NCBI GenBank assembly: GCA_022842465.1
Contig: JALHPN010000084.1
Coordinates: forward strand, 1 to 34,574
Source: Polyangiaceae bacterium
Lineage (GTDB): Bacteria; Myxococcota_A; Polyangia; Polyangiales; Polyangiaceae
Length of the DNA: 34,574 nucleotides
Reading direction: 5' to 3'
Shown here: positions 15,146 through 23,715 of the stretch, piece after piece
How the letters are laid out: every line of letters starts with the position of its first letter
How positions within the stretch are numbered: the stretch's first letter is position 1
Program-made: the position numbers and the translations under genes
The notes under the pieces: generated by a model
The model's input: the letters and a program-made list of their open reading frames with translations, nothing else
Told to the model about the DNA's origin: nothing
Database searches by the model: none

Positions 15146-16981
15146 ATGGGCTACGCGTCGCTCCGGGAGTGCATCGAGGACCTCGAACGGGAAGGGCACG
15201 TCCGCCATGTGACGGAGGAGGTCGATCCGCACCTCGAGGTCGCGGAGATCCAGCGCCGGGTCTTCGCGGCCGGCGGCCCGGTGCTCGTCTACGACCGGGT
15301 CCGCGGCTGCCGCTTCCCCCTCGTGTCGAACCTCTTCGGCACGAGGGACCGTGTCCGCTTCGTCTTCCGTGACGCCCTCGACGGCGTGCGGGCGCTCGTC
15401 TCTGCGAAGGTGGATCCGGGAGACCTCGTGAAGCACCCGGGGCGCGCCGCGCGCCTGCCGGGCGTCGCGATGCATCTCCTGCCGGTCCCGGTCCGTAGCG
15501 GGCCCGTCTTTGCGAACGAGGTGAACATCCGCGATCTCCCGCAGATCACCTCGTGGCCCGACGACGGCGGGCCGTTCATCACGCTCCCCCAGGTGTTCTC
15601 CGAGGATCCGGCGGCGCCCGGGCTTCGCGCCTCGAACCTCGGGATGTACCGCGTGCAGCTCGGGGGCAACGACTACGTCCCCGATCGCGAGGTGGGCCTC
15701 CACTACCAGATCCACCGCGGGCTCGGCGTCCATCATGCCCACGCGATCGCGCGCGGCGAGCGCCTCCCCGTGAACATCTTCGTCGGGGGACCGCCGGCGA
15801 TGACGGTGGCGGCGGTGATGCCGCTCCCGGAGGGCCTCCCCGAGATCGCCTTCGCCGGCGCCCTCAATCGCCGCGGGGTCCGCATGGCGCGTCGCGGGCT
15901 CGGTCCCCACGTCCACGTCGACGCCGACTTCTGCATCCGCGGCACGATCGGTCCGTCCGAGACGAAGCGCGAAGGGCCCTTCGGCGACCATCTCGGCTAC
16001 TACGCTCGCGCGCACGACTTCCCGGTCCTCCGGGTGGACTCCGTCCATCACCGCGCGGGGGCGATCTGGCCGTTCACCGTCGTCGGTCGTCCGCCGCAGG
16101 AGGACACGATGTTCGGCGAGCTCATCCACGAGCTCACGGGCCCGCTCGTGCCGACGGTGCTGCCCGGCGTCCGCGCCGTCCACGCCGTCGACTGGGCCGG
16201 CGTCCATCCGCTCCTCTTCGCGATCGGCAGCGAGCGCTACGTGCCGTACGCGGAGGCGTCCGCCCGCCGTCCGATGGAGCTCCTCACCCAGGCGAACGCG
16301 ATCCTCGGCCAGGGCCAGATGTCCCTCGCGAAGTACCTCTTCATCCTCGCCGGCGACGACGCGCCCGGGGTCGACATCCACGACGTCGCGGGCTTCCTCC
16401 AGCACGTGCTCGCGCGGTTTTCGCCCGAGCGCGACCTCCATTTTCAGACCAACACGACGATCGACACGCTCGACTACTCCGGCACGGGCCTGAACCAGGG
16501 GTCGAAGGTCGTGGTCGCGGCCGTGGGCCCTCCGCGCCGGACGCTCGGCACGCGCCCCTTCGGCGACCTCGCGCTCCCGCCGGGCTACGCGGATCCGCGC
16601 GTCGCGCTCCCCGGCGCGCTCGTCGTCCGCGCGCCGCCCTGGACGGCGGAGAACGACGACGCCGCGCGCTTCGTCACCGCGCTGGAGGGATCACGCGCCC
16701 TCGCCGGATTCCCCCTCGTCGTGCTCGTCGACGACGCCGAGTTCGCGAGCCGCACGGTCGCGAACTTCGTCTGGGTGACGTTCACGCGCTCGAACCCGGC
16801 GCGCGACATCCACGGCGTCGGGGCCTTCACGGAGCACAAGCACTGGGGTTGCCGCGGCGCGGTGGTGATCGACGCGCGCATCAAGCCGCATCACGCGCCC
16901 CCGCTCGTCGAGGACCCGCGCGTCACGGCGAGGGTCGAAGCTCTCGCGTCCGGCGGCGGCTCGCTCCGCGGCCTCTTCTGA
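15146..16981 (+). CDS. UbiD-family decarboxylase
   Basis: A 611-aa protein of the UbiD family, reversible non-oxidative decarboxylases of aromatic or unsaturated acids that use prenylated FMN. Family blocks are visible: LREC.....REGHV at the N-terminus, NLFGTRDRVRFVF, the cofactor-binding run NLGMYRVQ ... HYQIHRG, VNIFVGGPPAM and RGTIGPSETKREGPFGDHLGYY. The last block carries the Arg and Glu residues of the catalytic ionic network and the EGPFG signature. It is longer than E. coli UbiD (about 497 aa), like several other bacterial UbiD homologues. No UbiX prenyltransferase is in the window, so the cofactor must come from elsewhere. AAGGTG before the ATG is a good ribosome site. Whether the substrate is a ubiquinone/menaquinone precursor or another acid cannot be told. 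Confidence 0.88.
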   Translation: MGYASLRECIEDLEREGHVRHVTEEVDPHLEVAEIQRRVFAAGGPVLVYDRVRGCRFPLVSNLFGTRDRVRFVFRDALDGVRALVSAKVDPGDLVKHPGRAARLPGVAMHLLPVPVRSGPVFANEVNIRDLPQITSWPDDGGPFITLPQVFSEDPAAPGLRASNLGMYRVQLGGNDYVPDREVGLHYQIHRGLGVHHAHAIARGERLPVNIFVGGPPAMTVAAVMPLPEGLPEIAFAGALNRRGVRMARRGLGPHVHVDADFCIRGTIGPSETKREGPFGDHLGYYARAHDFPVLRVDSVHHRAGAIWPFTVVGRPPQEDTMFGELIHELTGPLVPTVLPGVRAVHAVDWAGVHPLLFAIGSERYVPYAEASARRPMELLTQANAILGQGQMSLAKYLFILAGDDAPGVDIHDVAGFLQHVLARFSPERDLHFQTNTTIDTLDYSGTGLNQGSKVVVAAVGPPRRTLGTRPFGDLALPPGYADPRVALPGALVVRAPPWTAENDDAARFVTALEGSRALAGFPLVVLVDDAEFASRTVANFVWVTFTRSNPARDIHGVGAFTEHKHWGCRGAVVIDARIKPHHAPPLVEDPRVTARVEALASGGGSLRGLF

Positions 16982-16991
16982 TCCCGGCCAG

Positions 16992-17011
16992 CTGGTGAGC
17001 TGCGCCACCAG
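16992..17011. other. Small hairpin after ubiD-like gene
   Basis: CTGGTG (16992-16997) and CACCAG (17006-17011) form a perfect 6-base stem with an 8-base loop, 11 bases after the UbiD-family stop codon. A second weaker pair, GTCGGA/TCCGAC (17012-17017 and 17035-17040), follows. With no T-run these are at best weak terminators before the TopoIII-RecQ gene. Confidence 0.25.
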
Positions 17012-17088
17012 GTCGGACGGCGTCCCGCCCGAGCTCCGACGATCGAGGTCGCTCGCCGGCGTCTTCTGAGCGAAGCTGAGGTGCGCGC

Positions 17089-20000
17089 ATGACCGTCCTC
17101 GTCGTCGCCGAGAAGCCGAGCGTCGCCCGTGACATCGCGGAGGTGCTCGGCGCGCGCGAGCGGGGCCAGGGCTTCTTCCGGAGCCCCACGCACGTGGTGA
17201 CGTGGGCGATCGGCCACCTCGTCGCCCTCGCGGAGCCGCAGGAGATGAACCCCGCGTGGAAGCGCTGGCGGCTCGAGGCCCTGCCGATGATCCCCGCGTC
17301 CTGGCCGCTCACGGTCGTCCCCGAGACGCGTGACCAGTTCGAGGTCGTGCGGAAGCTGCTCGTCGCGAGGCAGGTCCGCGAGATCGTCTGCGCGACCGAC
17401 GCCGGGCGCGAGGGCGAGCTCATCTTCCGCTACCTCTACGAGGCGGCCGGCGCGACGAAGCCGGTCAAGCGGCTCTGGATCTCGTCGCTCACGCCCGACG
17501 CGATCGCGGCCGGCTTCCGCGCGCTCCGTGACGGTCGCGCGTTCGACGGGCTCGCCGCCGCGGCGCGCGCGCGGAGCCGGGCGGACTGGCTCGTCGGGAT
17601 GAACCTCTCGCGCGCGTACAGCGTCCTCCACGACGACAACCTCTCCGTCGGCCGCGTGCAGACGCCGACGCTCGCGATGCTCGTCGCGCGGGAGCTCGAG
17701 ATCCGCGCCTTCGTCCCCGAGACGTACCTCGAGGTCGTCGCCTCGTTCGGACCCGCGAGCCCCTCCCATCCGGCGCCGCACGACGGGACGTGGTTCGATC
17801 CGAGGGGGAAGGGGGAGGCGAGCAAGCGCTTGCCCGCCGACGGCGCGACGGCGAACGCGATCGTCCTCCGCGCGCGCACCGGCCAGGCGCGCGTGCTCTC
17901 GGTCGAGCGGCAGACGCGGCGGGTGCCTCCTCCTCAGCTCTACGACCTCACCGAGCTCCAGCGGCACGCGAACCGGCTCTACGGCTTCACGGCGAAGCGG
18001 ACGCTCGAGATCGCGCAGGCGCTCTACGAGAAGCACAAGCTCATCAGCTACCCGCGCACGGATGCTCGTCACATCTCGCGCTCGGTCGCGGAGACGCTCC
18101 CGGAGATCGTGCGTGCGATCGAGGCCCCCTACCGCGAGCGCCTCGCGCCCGGGACCGGGACGCGCCCGCTCGGATCGCGCTTCGTCGACGACGCGCGCGT
18201 GACGGACCACCACGCGATCCTCCCGACGACCAAGCAGGCGCCGGCGGGCCTGCCGAGGGACGAGCGGCTCCTCTACGACCTCGTGTGCGTCCGTCTCCTC
18301 GCCGCATGGCACGGCGATCACGTCTTCGCGGTGACCACGGCGGTGACGGAGATCGCCTCGCCCGGCGCGCGCGATCTCTTCACGAGCTCGGGAACGAGCG
18401 TCGAGAGCGAGGGCTGGAAGGTCATGGAGCGGCCGCCGCAGAAGGCGAGCACCGAGCCGACCCTCCCCGGCGGTCTCGCGGAGGGGATGCCGCGCACGGT
18501 GCTGGCCGTGAAGGCGGTCTCGAAGCAGACGCGCCCGCCGCCCCACTTCACCGACGCGACGCTGCTCACGGCGATGGAGACGGCGGGGCAGGCGCTCGAC
18601 GAGAAGGAGCTGTCACGCGCGATGCGCGAGCGCGGGCTCGGGACCCCGGCGACGCGCGCCGCGATCCTCGAGACGCTCCTCCGCCGCGCCTACGTCGAGC
18701 GCGACGGCAAGACGCTGCGCGCGACGGAGAAGGGGATCGCGCTCGTCGACGTGGTCCATCCGCACGTGAAGAGCCCGGCGATGACCGGAGCGTGGGAGCA
18801 CGCGCTCGCGCGGATGGAGCGCGGCGAGGTGGAGCTCGGCGCCTTCATGGAGGGCATCGAGCGGTACGTGCGCGAGGTGATCGGCGCCGTCGGAGAGGGG
18901 GCCCCGCCGAGCGCTCCGAAGAGGGGGCCGGTCGCCACGGCGCCGCGGGTCTCGCGCACGACCGACCTCGACGAGCTCCTCCGGGACACGTTCGGCTTCG
19001 CGTCGTTCCGCCCGCACCAGGAGGCCGTGTGTCGCGCGGCGGCGGCGGGCCGCGACGTGCTCCTCGTGATGCCGACCGGCGCGGGCAAGTCGCTCTGCTA
19101 CCAGCTCCCCGGCCTCGCGCGCGGCGGGACGACGCTCGTCGTGAGCCCGCTCGTCGCCTTGATGGAGGATCAGGTCGCGCGCCTCGTGGAGCGTGGGGTC
19201 GCCGCGGAGCGGATCCACGCAGGTCGCTCGCGCCTCGATTCGCGGGCCGTCTGTCAGCGGTACCTCGCCGGCGAGCTCGACTTCCTCTTCATCGCGCCCG
19301 AGCGCCTCGACGTGCCCGGCTTCCTCGAGATGCTCGCGCGACGGAAGCCGACCCTCATCGCCGTCGACGAGGCGCACTGCATCTCGCAGTGGGGGCACGA
19401 TTTCCGTCCCGACTACCGCAAGCTCGGCGAGCGCCTCCCCGTCCTCCGTCCCGCGCCGGTGGTCGCGCTCACGGCGACCGCCACGCCGGACGTCCAGCAG
19501 GACATCGCCCGCCAGCTCGGGCTCGCGGACCCGCTCCAGTCGATCCACGGCTTCCGGCGGACGAACATCGCCGTCGAGGTCGTCTCGTCGAGCCCGGCCT
19601 CGAGGCTCGAGGTCGTGAAGGGACTCCTCGCGAACCCGAGGAACCGCCCGGCGATCGTCTACGCGCCGACGCGCAAGGAGGCCGAGCGCCTCGCGAGCGC
19701 GCTCCGCGCCGAGGCGTACCATGCAGGCGTCTCCGCGAGCGCGCGTGAGGCGATCCAGTCCGCCTTCCTCGGAGGGAACAAGGACGTCATCGTCGCCACG
19801 ATCGCGTTCGGGATGGGCATCGACAAGGCGGACGTCCGCACGGTGATCCACGTGGCGCTCCCCGCGACGATCGAGGGCTACTACCAGGAGATCGGCCGCG
19901 CGGGGCGCGACGGGGCGCCCTCGCGCGCGGTGCTCCTCCACTCGTTCGCCGACACGCGGACGCACACCTTCTTCCTCGATCGCGACTACCCGAGCGCCGA

Positions 20001-20958
20001 CGTGCTCGCCGAGATCGTGCGGGCCGTGCCTCCGAGCGGGGCGACCACCGAGGTCCTCCGCCGGAGGGCAGGGCACGACGAGGACACGTTCGACAAGGCG
20101 CTCGAGAAGCTCTGGACCCACGGCGGCGTCGTCATCGACGGTGAGACCGTGGTCCGTGGTCGCCCCGACTGGCGCCCGGCGTACGAGGCGCAGCGCGCCC
20201 ACAAGGAGGCGCAGCTCGCGGCGATGCAGCGCTGGGCGGAGTCCACGTCGTGTCGCATGCGCGGGCTCGTCGCGCACTTCGGAGATCAGAACGACTCGGG
20301 GCTCACCTGCGGGATCTGCGACGTCTGCGCGCCGCTCCTCGGCGTCGCGCAGCGGTTCCGCCCGGCGACGGCCGACGAGCAGCGCGCGGCCGAGGCCGTG
20401 CTCGCCTTGCTCCGCGTGCGGGACGGTCGCGGCACGGGCCAGCTCCAGCGCGAGCTCGAGGGAGACGCGCCCGGCAGTCGCCTGACCGATCGCGTGCTCG
20501 CCGCGCTCGTCCGCGCGGGGCTCGTCGCGATCACGCCCGCGTCGTTCGAGAAGGACGGAAAGACCGTCTCGTACCAGCGCGTCACGCTGGCCCGGGGCGC
20601 CGATCCGGGAAAGTCGCTCCTCTTCGCCGAGTCGCTCGCGAAGGAGGCTCCGCGGTCACGCCGGCCCCCGCGGGGCAGGAAGCCCCCTCGTGCGGCGGGG
20701 GCCACCTCGGGCGGAAAGGCCAAGCGGCCCCGGGCGAAGCGCGAAGGCTCGCCGCTCGTCGAGTCGCTCCGCGCGTGGCGGCTCGCAGAGGCGAAGCGGA
20801 AGCGGGTCCCCGCGTTCCGGGTCCTGACCGATCGCGTCCTCTTCGCGATCGCGGAGGCGAAGCCGAAGAGCGCCGCCGAGCTCCTCGCGATCGACGGCGT
20901 CGGCGAGAAGCTCGTCCGGGCGTACGGACGCGATCTCCTCTCGATGGTCACGGCGTGA
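17089..20958 (+). CDS. Fused DNA topoisomerase III and RecQ helicase
   Basis: A single uninterrupted 1289-aa frame. Residues 1-600 are a type IA topoisomerase of the TopB class. It has a Toprim domain with VAEKPSVARDIAEVLG at the start and CATDAGREGELIFRYLY (first acidic residue Asp104). The strand-passage core carries ISYPRTDARHI with active-site Tyr321 (E. coli TopB uses Tyr328), then LGTPATRAAILE. A Pro/Ala linker at about 605-622 leads into a complete RecQ. It has FRPHQEAV, Walker A PTGAGKS (662-668), DEAH at 760-763 within VDEAHCISQWGHDFRPDY, ALTATAT, GMGIDKADVRTVIH, QEIGRAGRDG, an RQC zinc site (CRMR ... CGICDVC) and a C-terminal HRDC domain from about residue 1222. GAGGTG precedes the ATG. 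The protein is inferred to unwind and decatenate DNA, for example resolving recombination or replication intermediates. Confidence 0.93.
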   Translation: MTVLVVAEKPSVARDIAEVLGARERGQGFFRSPTHVVTWAIGHLVALAEPQEMNPAWKRWRLEALPMIPASWPLTVVPETRDQFEVVRKLLVARQVREIVCATDAGREGELIFRYLYEAAGATKPVKRLWISSLTPDAIAAGFRALRDGRAFDGLAAAARARSRADWLVGMNLSRAYSVLHDDNLSVGRVQTPTLAMLVARELEIRAFVPETYLEVVASFGPASPSHPAPHDGTWFDPRGKGEASKRLPADGATANAIVLRARTGQARVLSVERQTRRVPPPQLYDLTELQRHANRLYGFTAKRTLEIAQALYEKHKLISYPRTDARHISRSVAETLPEIVRAIEAPYRERLAPGTGTRPLGSRFVDDARVTDHHAILPTTKQAPAGLPRDERLLYDLVCVRLLAAWHGDHVFAVTTAVTEIASPGARDLFTSSGTSVESEGWKVMERPPQKASTEPTLPGGLAEGMPRTVLAVKAVSKQTRPPPHFTDATLLTAMETAGQALDEKELSRAMRERGLGTPATRAAILETLLRRAYVERDGKTLRATEKGIALVDVVHPHVKSPAMTGAWEHALARMERGEVELGAFMEGIERYVREVIGAVGEGAPPSAPKRGPVATAPRVSRTTDLDELLRDTFGFASFRPHQEAVCRAAAAGRDVLLVMPTGAGKSLCYQLPGLARGGTTLVVSPLVALMEDQVARLVERGVAAERIHAGRSRLDSRAVCQRYLAGELDFLFIAPERLDVPGFLEMLARRKPTLIAVDEAHCISQWGHDFRPDYRKLGERLPVLRPAPVVALTATATPDVQQDIARQLGLADPLQSIHGFRRTNIAVEVVSSSPASRLEVVKGLLANPRNRPAIVYAPTRKEAERLASALRAEAYHAGVSASAREAIQSAFLGGNKDVIVATIAFGMGIDKADVRTVIHVALPATIEGYYQEIGRAGRDGAPSRAVLLHSFADTRTHTFFLDRDYPSADVLAEIVRAVPPSGATTEVLRRRAGHDEDTFDKALEKLWTHGGVVIDGETVVRGRPDWRPAYEAQRAHKEAQLAAMQRWAESTSCRMRGLVAHFGDQNDSGLTCGICDVCAPLLGVAQRFRPATADEQRAAEAVLALLRVRDGRGTGQLQRELEGDAPGSRLTDRVLAALVRAGLVAITPASFEKDGKTVSYQRVTLARGADPGKSLLFAESLAKEAPRSRRPPRGRKPPRAAGATSGGKAKRPRAKREGSPLVESLRAWRLAEAKRKRVPAFRVLTDRVLFAIAEAKPKSAAELLAIDGVGEKLVRAYGRDLLSMVTA

Positions 20959-21000
20959 CCAGGGGGCAGCCGGCGCCATGCTAGGTTTCCGCCCGCGGCG

Positions 21001-21783
21001 ATGAAGTTCGAGCAGCTCGATCGACGGATGCGTGTCTACGAGACCGCGCACGACCACTGCGTGCTCCCGGGCATCCACATGGTCGCGCGGATCGACGGGC
21101 GCTCCTTCTCCCGCCTGACTCGCTCTCCGCAGTACGCGCTCGAAGCGCCGTACGACCTCCGCTTCCGCGACTGCATGGTCGCGACGCTCGAGCACCTCTT
21201 CACGGCGACGGGGTTCTCGGTGCTCTTCGGCTACACGCAGAGCGACGAGCTCTCGCTCCTCTTGCGGCGGGACGAGGCGCTCTTCGGCAGGAAGACGCGG
21301 AAGCTCCTCTCCGTCCTCGCTGGCGAGGCGAGCGCGCGCTTCTCCGTGGCCTTCGGCGCGGTCGCCGCGTTCGACGCGCGCATCTCGCAGCTGCCCGACG
21401 TCGACGCCGTCGTCGACTACTTCCGCTGGCGTCACGAGGACGCCCTCCGCAACGCGCTGAACGGCCACTCCTACTGGTTGCTCCGGAGGCAAGGACTCGA
21501 CGACCACGCCGCGACCACGAAGCTGAAGGGCGTCTCGGTCGCCGACCGTAACGAGCTCCTCTTCCAGGCCGGCATCAACTTCAACGATGTCCCGGCCTGG
21601 CAGAAGCGCGGGATCGGGATGGTCTGGAAGGAGGAGGAGCACGTGGGGATCGACCCGCGGAGCGGCGCCGAGGTGCGGTCGACCGACCGGCGCGCCGTGG
21701 CCGACTTCGACCTCCCTTCCGGGACGGCCTTCGAACAGCTCGTCCGCGGCATCGTCTGCGAGCAGGGCTCTCTCTCTCGCTGA
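21001..21783 (+). CDS. Thg1-like 3'-5' nucleotide polymerase (bacterial TLP)
   Basis: A 260-aa protein of the Thg1 (tRNA-His guanylyltransferase) superfamily, which adds nucleotides in the 3'-to-5' direction. Metal-binding residues are in RIDGRSF (Asp32, Gly33) and SDELSLLL (Asp82, Glu83), the two hallmark acidic blocks. RNALNGHSYW, NELLFQAGINFND and PAWQKRGIGMVWK match bacterial and archaeal Thg1-like proteins rather than eukaryotic Thg1, which has HINN in the third block. Bacterial TLPs repair truncated tRNA 5' ends by template-dependent addition, and members occur in myxobacteria. It starts 42 bases after the TopoIII-RecQ gene on the same strand, so co-transcription is possible. Confidence 0.9.
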   Translation: MKFEQLDRRMRVYETAHDHCVLPGIHMVARIDGRSFSRLTRSPQYALEAPYDLRFRDCMVATLEHLFTATGFSVLFGYTQSDELSLLLRRDEALFGRKTRKLLSVLAGEASARFSVAFGAVAAFDARISQLPDVDAVVDYFRWRHEDALRNALNGHSYWLLRRQGLDDHAATTKLKGVSVADRNELLFQAGINFNDVPAWQKRGIGMVWKEEEHVGIDPRSGAEVRSTDRRAVADFDLPSGTAFEQLVRGIVCEQGSLSR

Positions 21784-21811
21784 GCGTGCCGAGCGGTGTG
21801 CGACCCCGCGT

Positions 21812-21825
21812 CCGCCTGCGGGCGG
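21812..21825. other. GC hairpin between thg1-like and zinc-ribbon genes
   Basis: CCGCC-TGCG-GGCGG gives a 5-base GC stem with a 4-base loop in the 58-base gap between two co-directional genes. It lacks a T-run and sits only 16 bases before the next start codon, so it may attenuate or merely be chance in GC-rich DNA. Confidence 0.22.
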
Positions 21826-21841
21826 GTTAGGATGGTGGGCG

Positions 21842-22753
21842 GTGGATCTCCGGTGTGACAACTGCGGTGCCGCGCTCGTCGTGAGCGGCTCGGAGCGAAC
21901 GACGCGGTGTCCGTACTGCGCGTCGCCTTCCATCGTCGAGCGCCCGCCCACGCGCGACCAGCCCAGCCCCACGTTCACGCTGCCCTTCGTCGTCGGGCAG
22001 GAACGCGCTCGCGAGGTCGTCCGCGGGTGGCTCGCGTCGCGCGGGTTCTTCCGGGAGCCGCAGCTCCGGAGCGCGACGATCGAGGAGATGCGCGGGGTCT
22101 ACGTGCCCGCGTATCTGTACGCGGCCGTCGCGCGATCCGCGTATCGCGCGCAGATCGGCGAGGAGTACCAGGAGACGGAGACGTACACGGACAAGGACGC
22201 CAACGGCAACACCGTCACCCGGACGCGCACCGTCACGAAGACCGAGTGGCGCGATCTGGCCGGCCGGCACGCGTCCTACGTCATGGACGTGCTCGTCACG
22301 GCTTCGCGCGGGCTCGCGAACGCTGAGCTCGAGAGCGTCGAGCCCTTCGATCTCCGGCAGATGCGCCGATACTCGCCGGCGCTCCTCTCCGGCTGGATCG
22401 CCGAGGAGCCCACGCTGTCGCTCGACGACTGCGTACGCTCGGCGCGCGGGGAGGCGCTCGCCAAGGTCGGCCGCGAGCTCGATGCGTTCATGCCGGGCGA
22501 CCGCCACACCGGGCTCACGTTCCAGACGGACCTCGAGCACGAGACGGCGGCTCTCCTGCACGTGCCCGTGTGGGTGCTCGCCGCGCGCCACGATCCGCAG
22601 AAGCCGCCCGTACGCATCCTCGTCAACGGGCAGACGGGCCTCACGCACGGCGTGGCGCCGCTCTCGTGGCGTCGCATCGCCGTCGTCGTCCTCCTCGTGA
22701 TCGCGGCGCTGCTCGCGCTCTTCCTCGCGCTCTCGGTCCGAGGCTCACGATGA
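21842..22753 (+). CDS. Zinc-ribbon membrane protein, paralogue 1
   Basis: A 303-aa protein. The start is a GTG at 21842, placed just before the zinc ribbon LRCDNCGAAL ... TRCPYCASPSIVE (four Cys in two CxxC knuckles), with AGGA about 10 bases upstream. The central domain begins LPFVVGQERAREVVRGWLASRGFF and contains MRGVYVPAYLYAA and PVWVLAARHDPQKPPVRILVNGQTG. A single membrane helix (VVVLLVIAALLALFLALSV) ends the protein, a tail-anchor-like layout with the ribbon in the cytoplasm. Similar ribbon-plus-membrane proteins are widespread but uncharacterised. Its TGA overlaps the ATG of the next gene (ATGA), which encodes a paralogue. Confidence 0.75.
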   Translation: MDLRCDNCGAALVVSGSERTTRCPYCASPSIVERPPTRDQPSPTFTLPFVVGQERAREVVRGWLASRGFFREPQLRSATIEEMRGVYVPAYLYAAVARSAYRAQIGEEYQETETYTDKDANGNTVTRTRTVTKTEWRDLAGRHASYVMDVLVTASRGLANAELESVEPFDLRQMRRYSPALLSGWIAEEPTLSLDDCVRSARGEALAKVGRELDAFMPGDRHTGLTFQTDLEHETAALLHVPVWVLAARHDPQKPPVRILVNGQTGLTHGVAPLSWRRIAVVVLLVIAALLALFLALSVRGSR

Positions 22754-23709
22754 CCGCGTACGCGTGCGAAGGCTGCCGTTCGCCCGTCGAAGCCGAAGAC
22801 CTCCGCTGCGCCGTCTGCGCACGCGCGACACCTGCTCGGAGCCAGCACCACACGAGCCCTGCGGCGCGCGTGCTCCGCTGCGACGGGTGCGGGGCGGCCG
22901 TCGCCTACGTGGCCGAGGTCCGCGCGCCGAAGTGCGCGTTCTGCAAGCACGTGCTCCACGTCGAGGAGCCGGCAGATCCGCTCGAGGTGGCGGAGTGGCT
23001 CCTCCCGTTCGCGGTGACGGCGGCCGACGCGAGCGTCGCGCTCGGCACGTGGCTCCGCTCCCTCGGGTTCTTCCGCCCGGGCGACCTCGCGGAGGCAGCG
23101 AAGCTCGAGGGCCTCACGGCCATCTCGTGGTGCGGGTGGCTCGTGGACGGCGACGCGCACGTGAGCTGGACGGCAGACTCGGACGCCGGCGCGGGGCGCT
23201 CGGCGTGGGCTCCGCACGCGGGCGAGACGCCGCTGCCGTTCCGGAACGTCGTCGTCCCCGCGTCACGCGGGCTCCGGCTGGACGAGTGCGTACGGCTCGT
23301 CCATCGGTACGACCTCGCGCCGCTCGTGCCGATCGGGCAGGCCGCTCCCGGAGCGGTCGTCGAGCAGTTCGACGTCCAGCGATCCGCGGCGCGGCGCAAC
23401 GTGGTGGAGGCGCTCGAGGGCGAGGCGGCAGCGCGGATCACGACGAACGGCGTCGTGCCCGGCTCGCGTTTCCGCAACGTCCACGTCGCCGTGCTCCTGC
23501 GGTCGCTCTCCACCCGTCGCATCGTCCTTCCGGCGTACGTGCTCTCGTACCGTTACCGCGGCGAGGTCCATCGCGCGATCGTGCACGGCCAGGACGCGCG
23601 CCTCACGTTCGGAAGCGCACCATGGTCGTACCGGAAGATCGCCGCCGTCGTCCTCGTCGTGGCCCTCGTGGTCGCGGCGATCGTCGCGAGCGTGGCCGCA
23701 TCGCGGTGA
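22750..23709 (+). CDS. Zinc-ribbon membrane protein, paralogue 2
   Basis: A 319-aa protein beginning at the ATG that overlaps the preceding stop codon. It has two N-terminal CxxC pairs, CEGCRSPVEAEDLRCAVC, and a second ribbon RCDGCGAAVAYV ... KCAFCKHVLHVEE. It therefore has one ribbon more than paralogue 1. The middle shares the order of paralogue 1: LPFAVTAADASVALGTWLRSLGFFRPGDL, a VVVPASRGL block, VLPAYVLSYRYRGEV and a final helix (AAVVLVVALVVAAIVASVAA). The two genes are likely products of a tandem duplication and may form a heteromer at the membrane. Function unknown. It converges on the PIN-domain gene with 6 bases between stop codons. Confidence 0.75.
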   Translation: MTAYACEGCRSPVEAEDLRCAVCARATPARSQHHTSPAARVLRCDGCGAAVAYVAEVRAPKCAFCKHVLHVEEPADPLEVAEWLLPFAVTAADASVALGTWLRSLGFFRPGDLAEAAKLEGLTAISWCGWLVDGDAHVSWTADSDAGAGRSAWAPHAGETPLPFRNVVVPASRGLRLDECVRLVHRYDLAPLVPIGQAAPGAVVEQFDVQRSAARRNVVEALEGEAAARITTNGVVPGSRFRNVHVAVLLRSLSTRRIVLPAYVLSYRYRGEVHRAIVHGQDARLTFGSAPWSYRKIAAVVLVVALVVAAIVASVAASR

Positions 23710-23715
23710 TCGAGA

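Noticed and set aside
17089..20958. Reverse gyrase
   Set aside because: The topoisomerase is N-terminal and the helicase is a true RecQ with zinc site and HRDC; reverse gyrase has the opposite order and a different helicase type.
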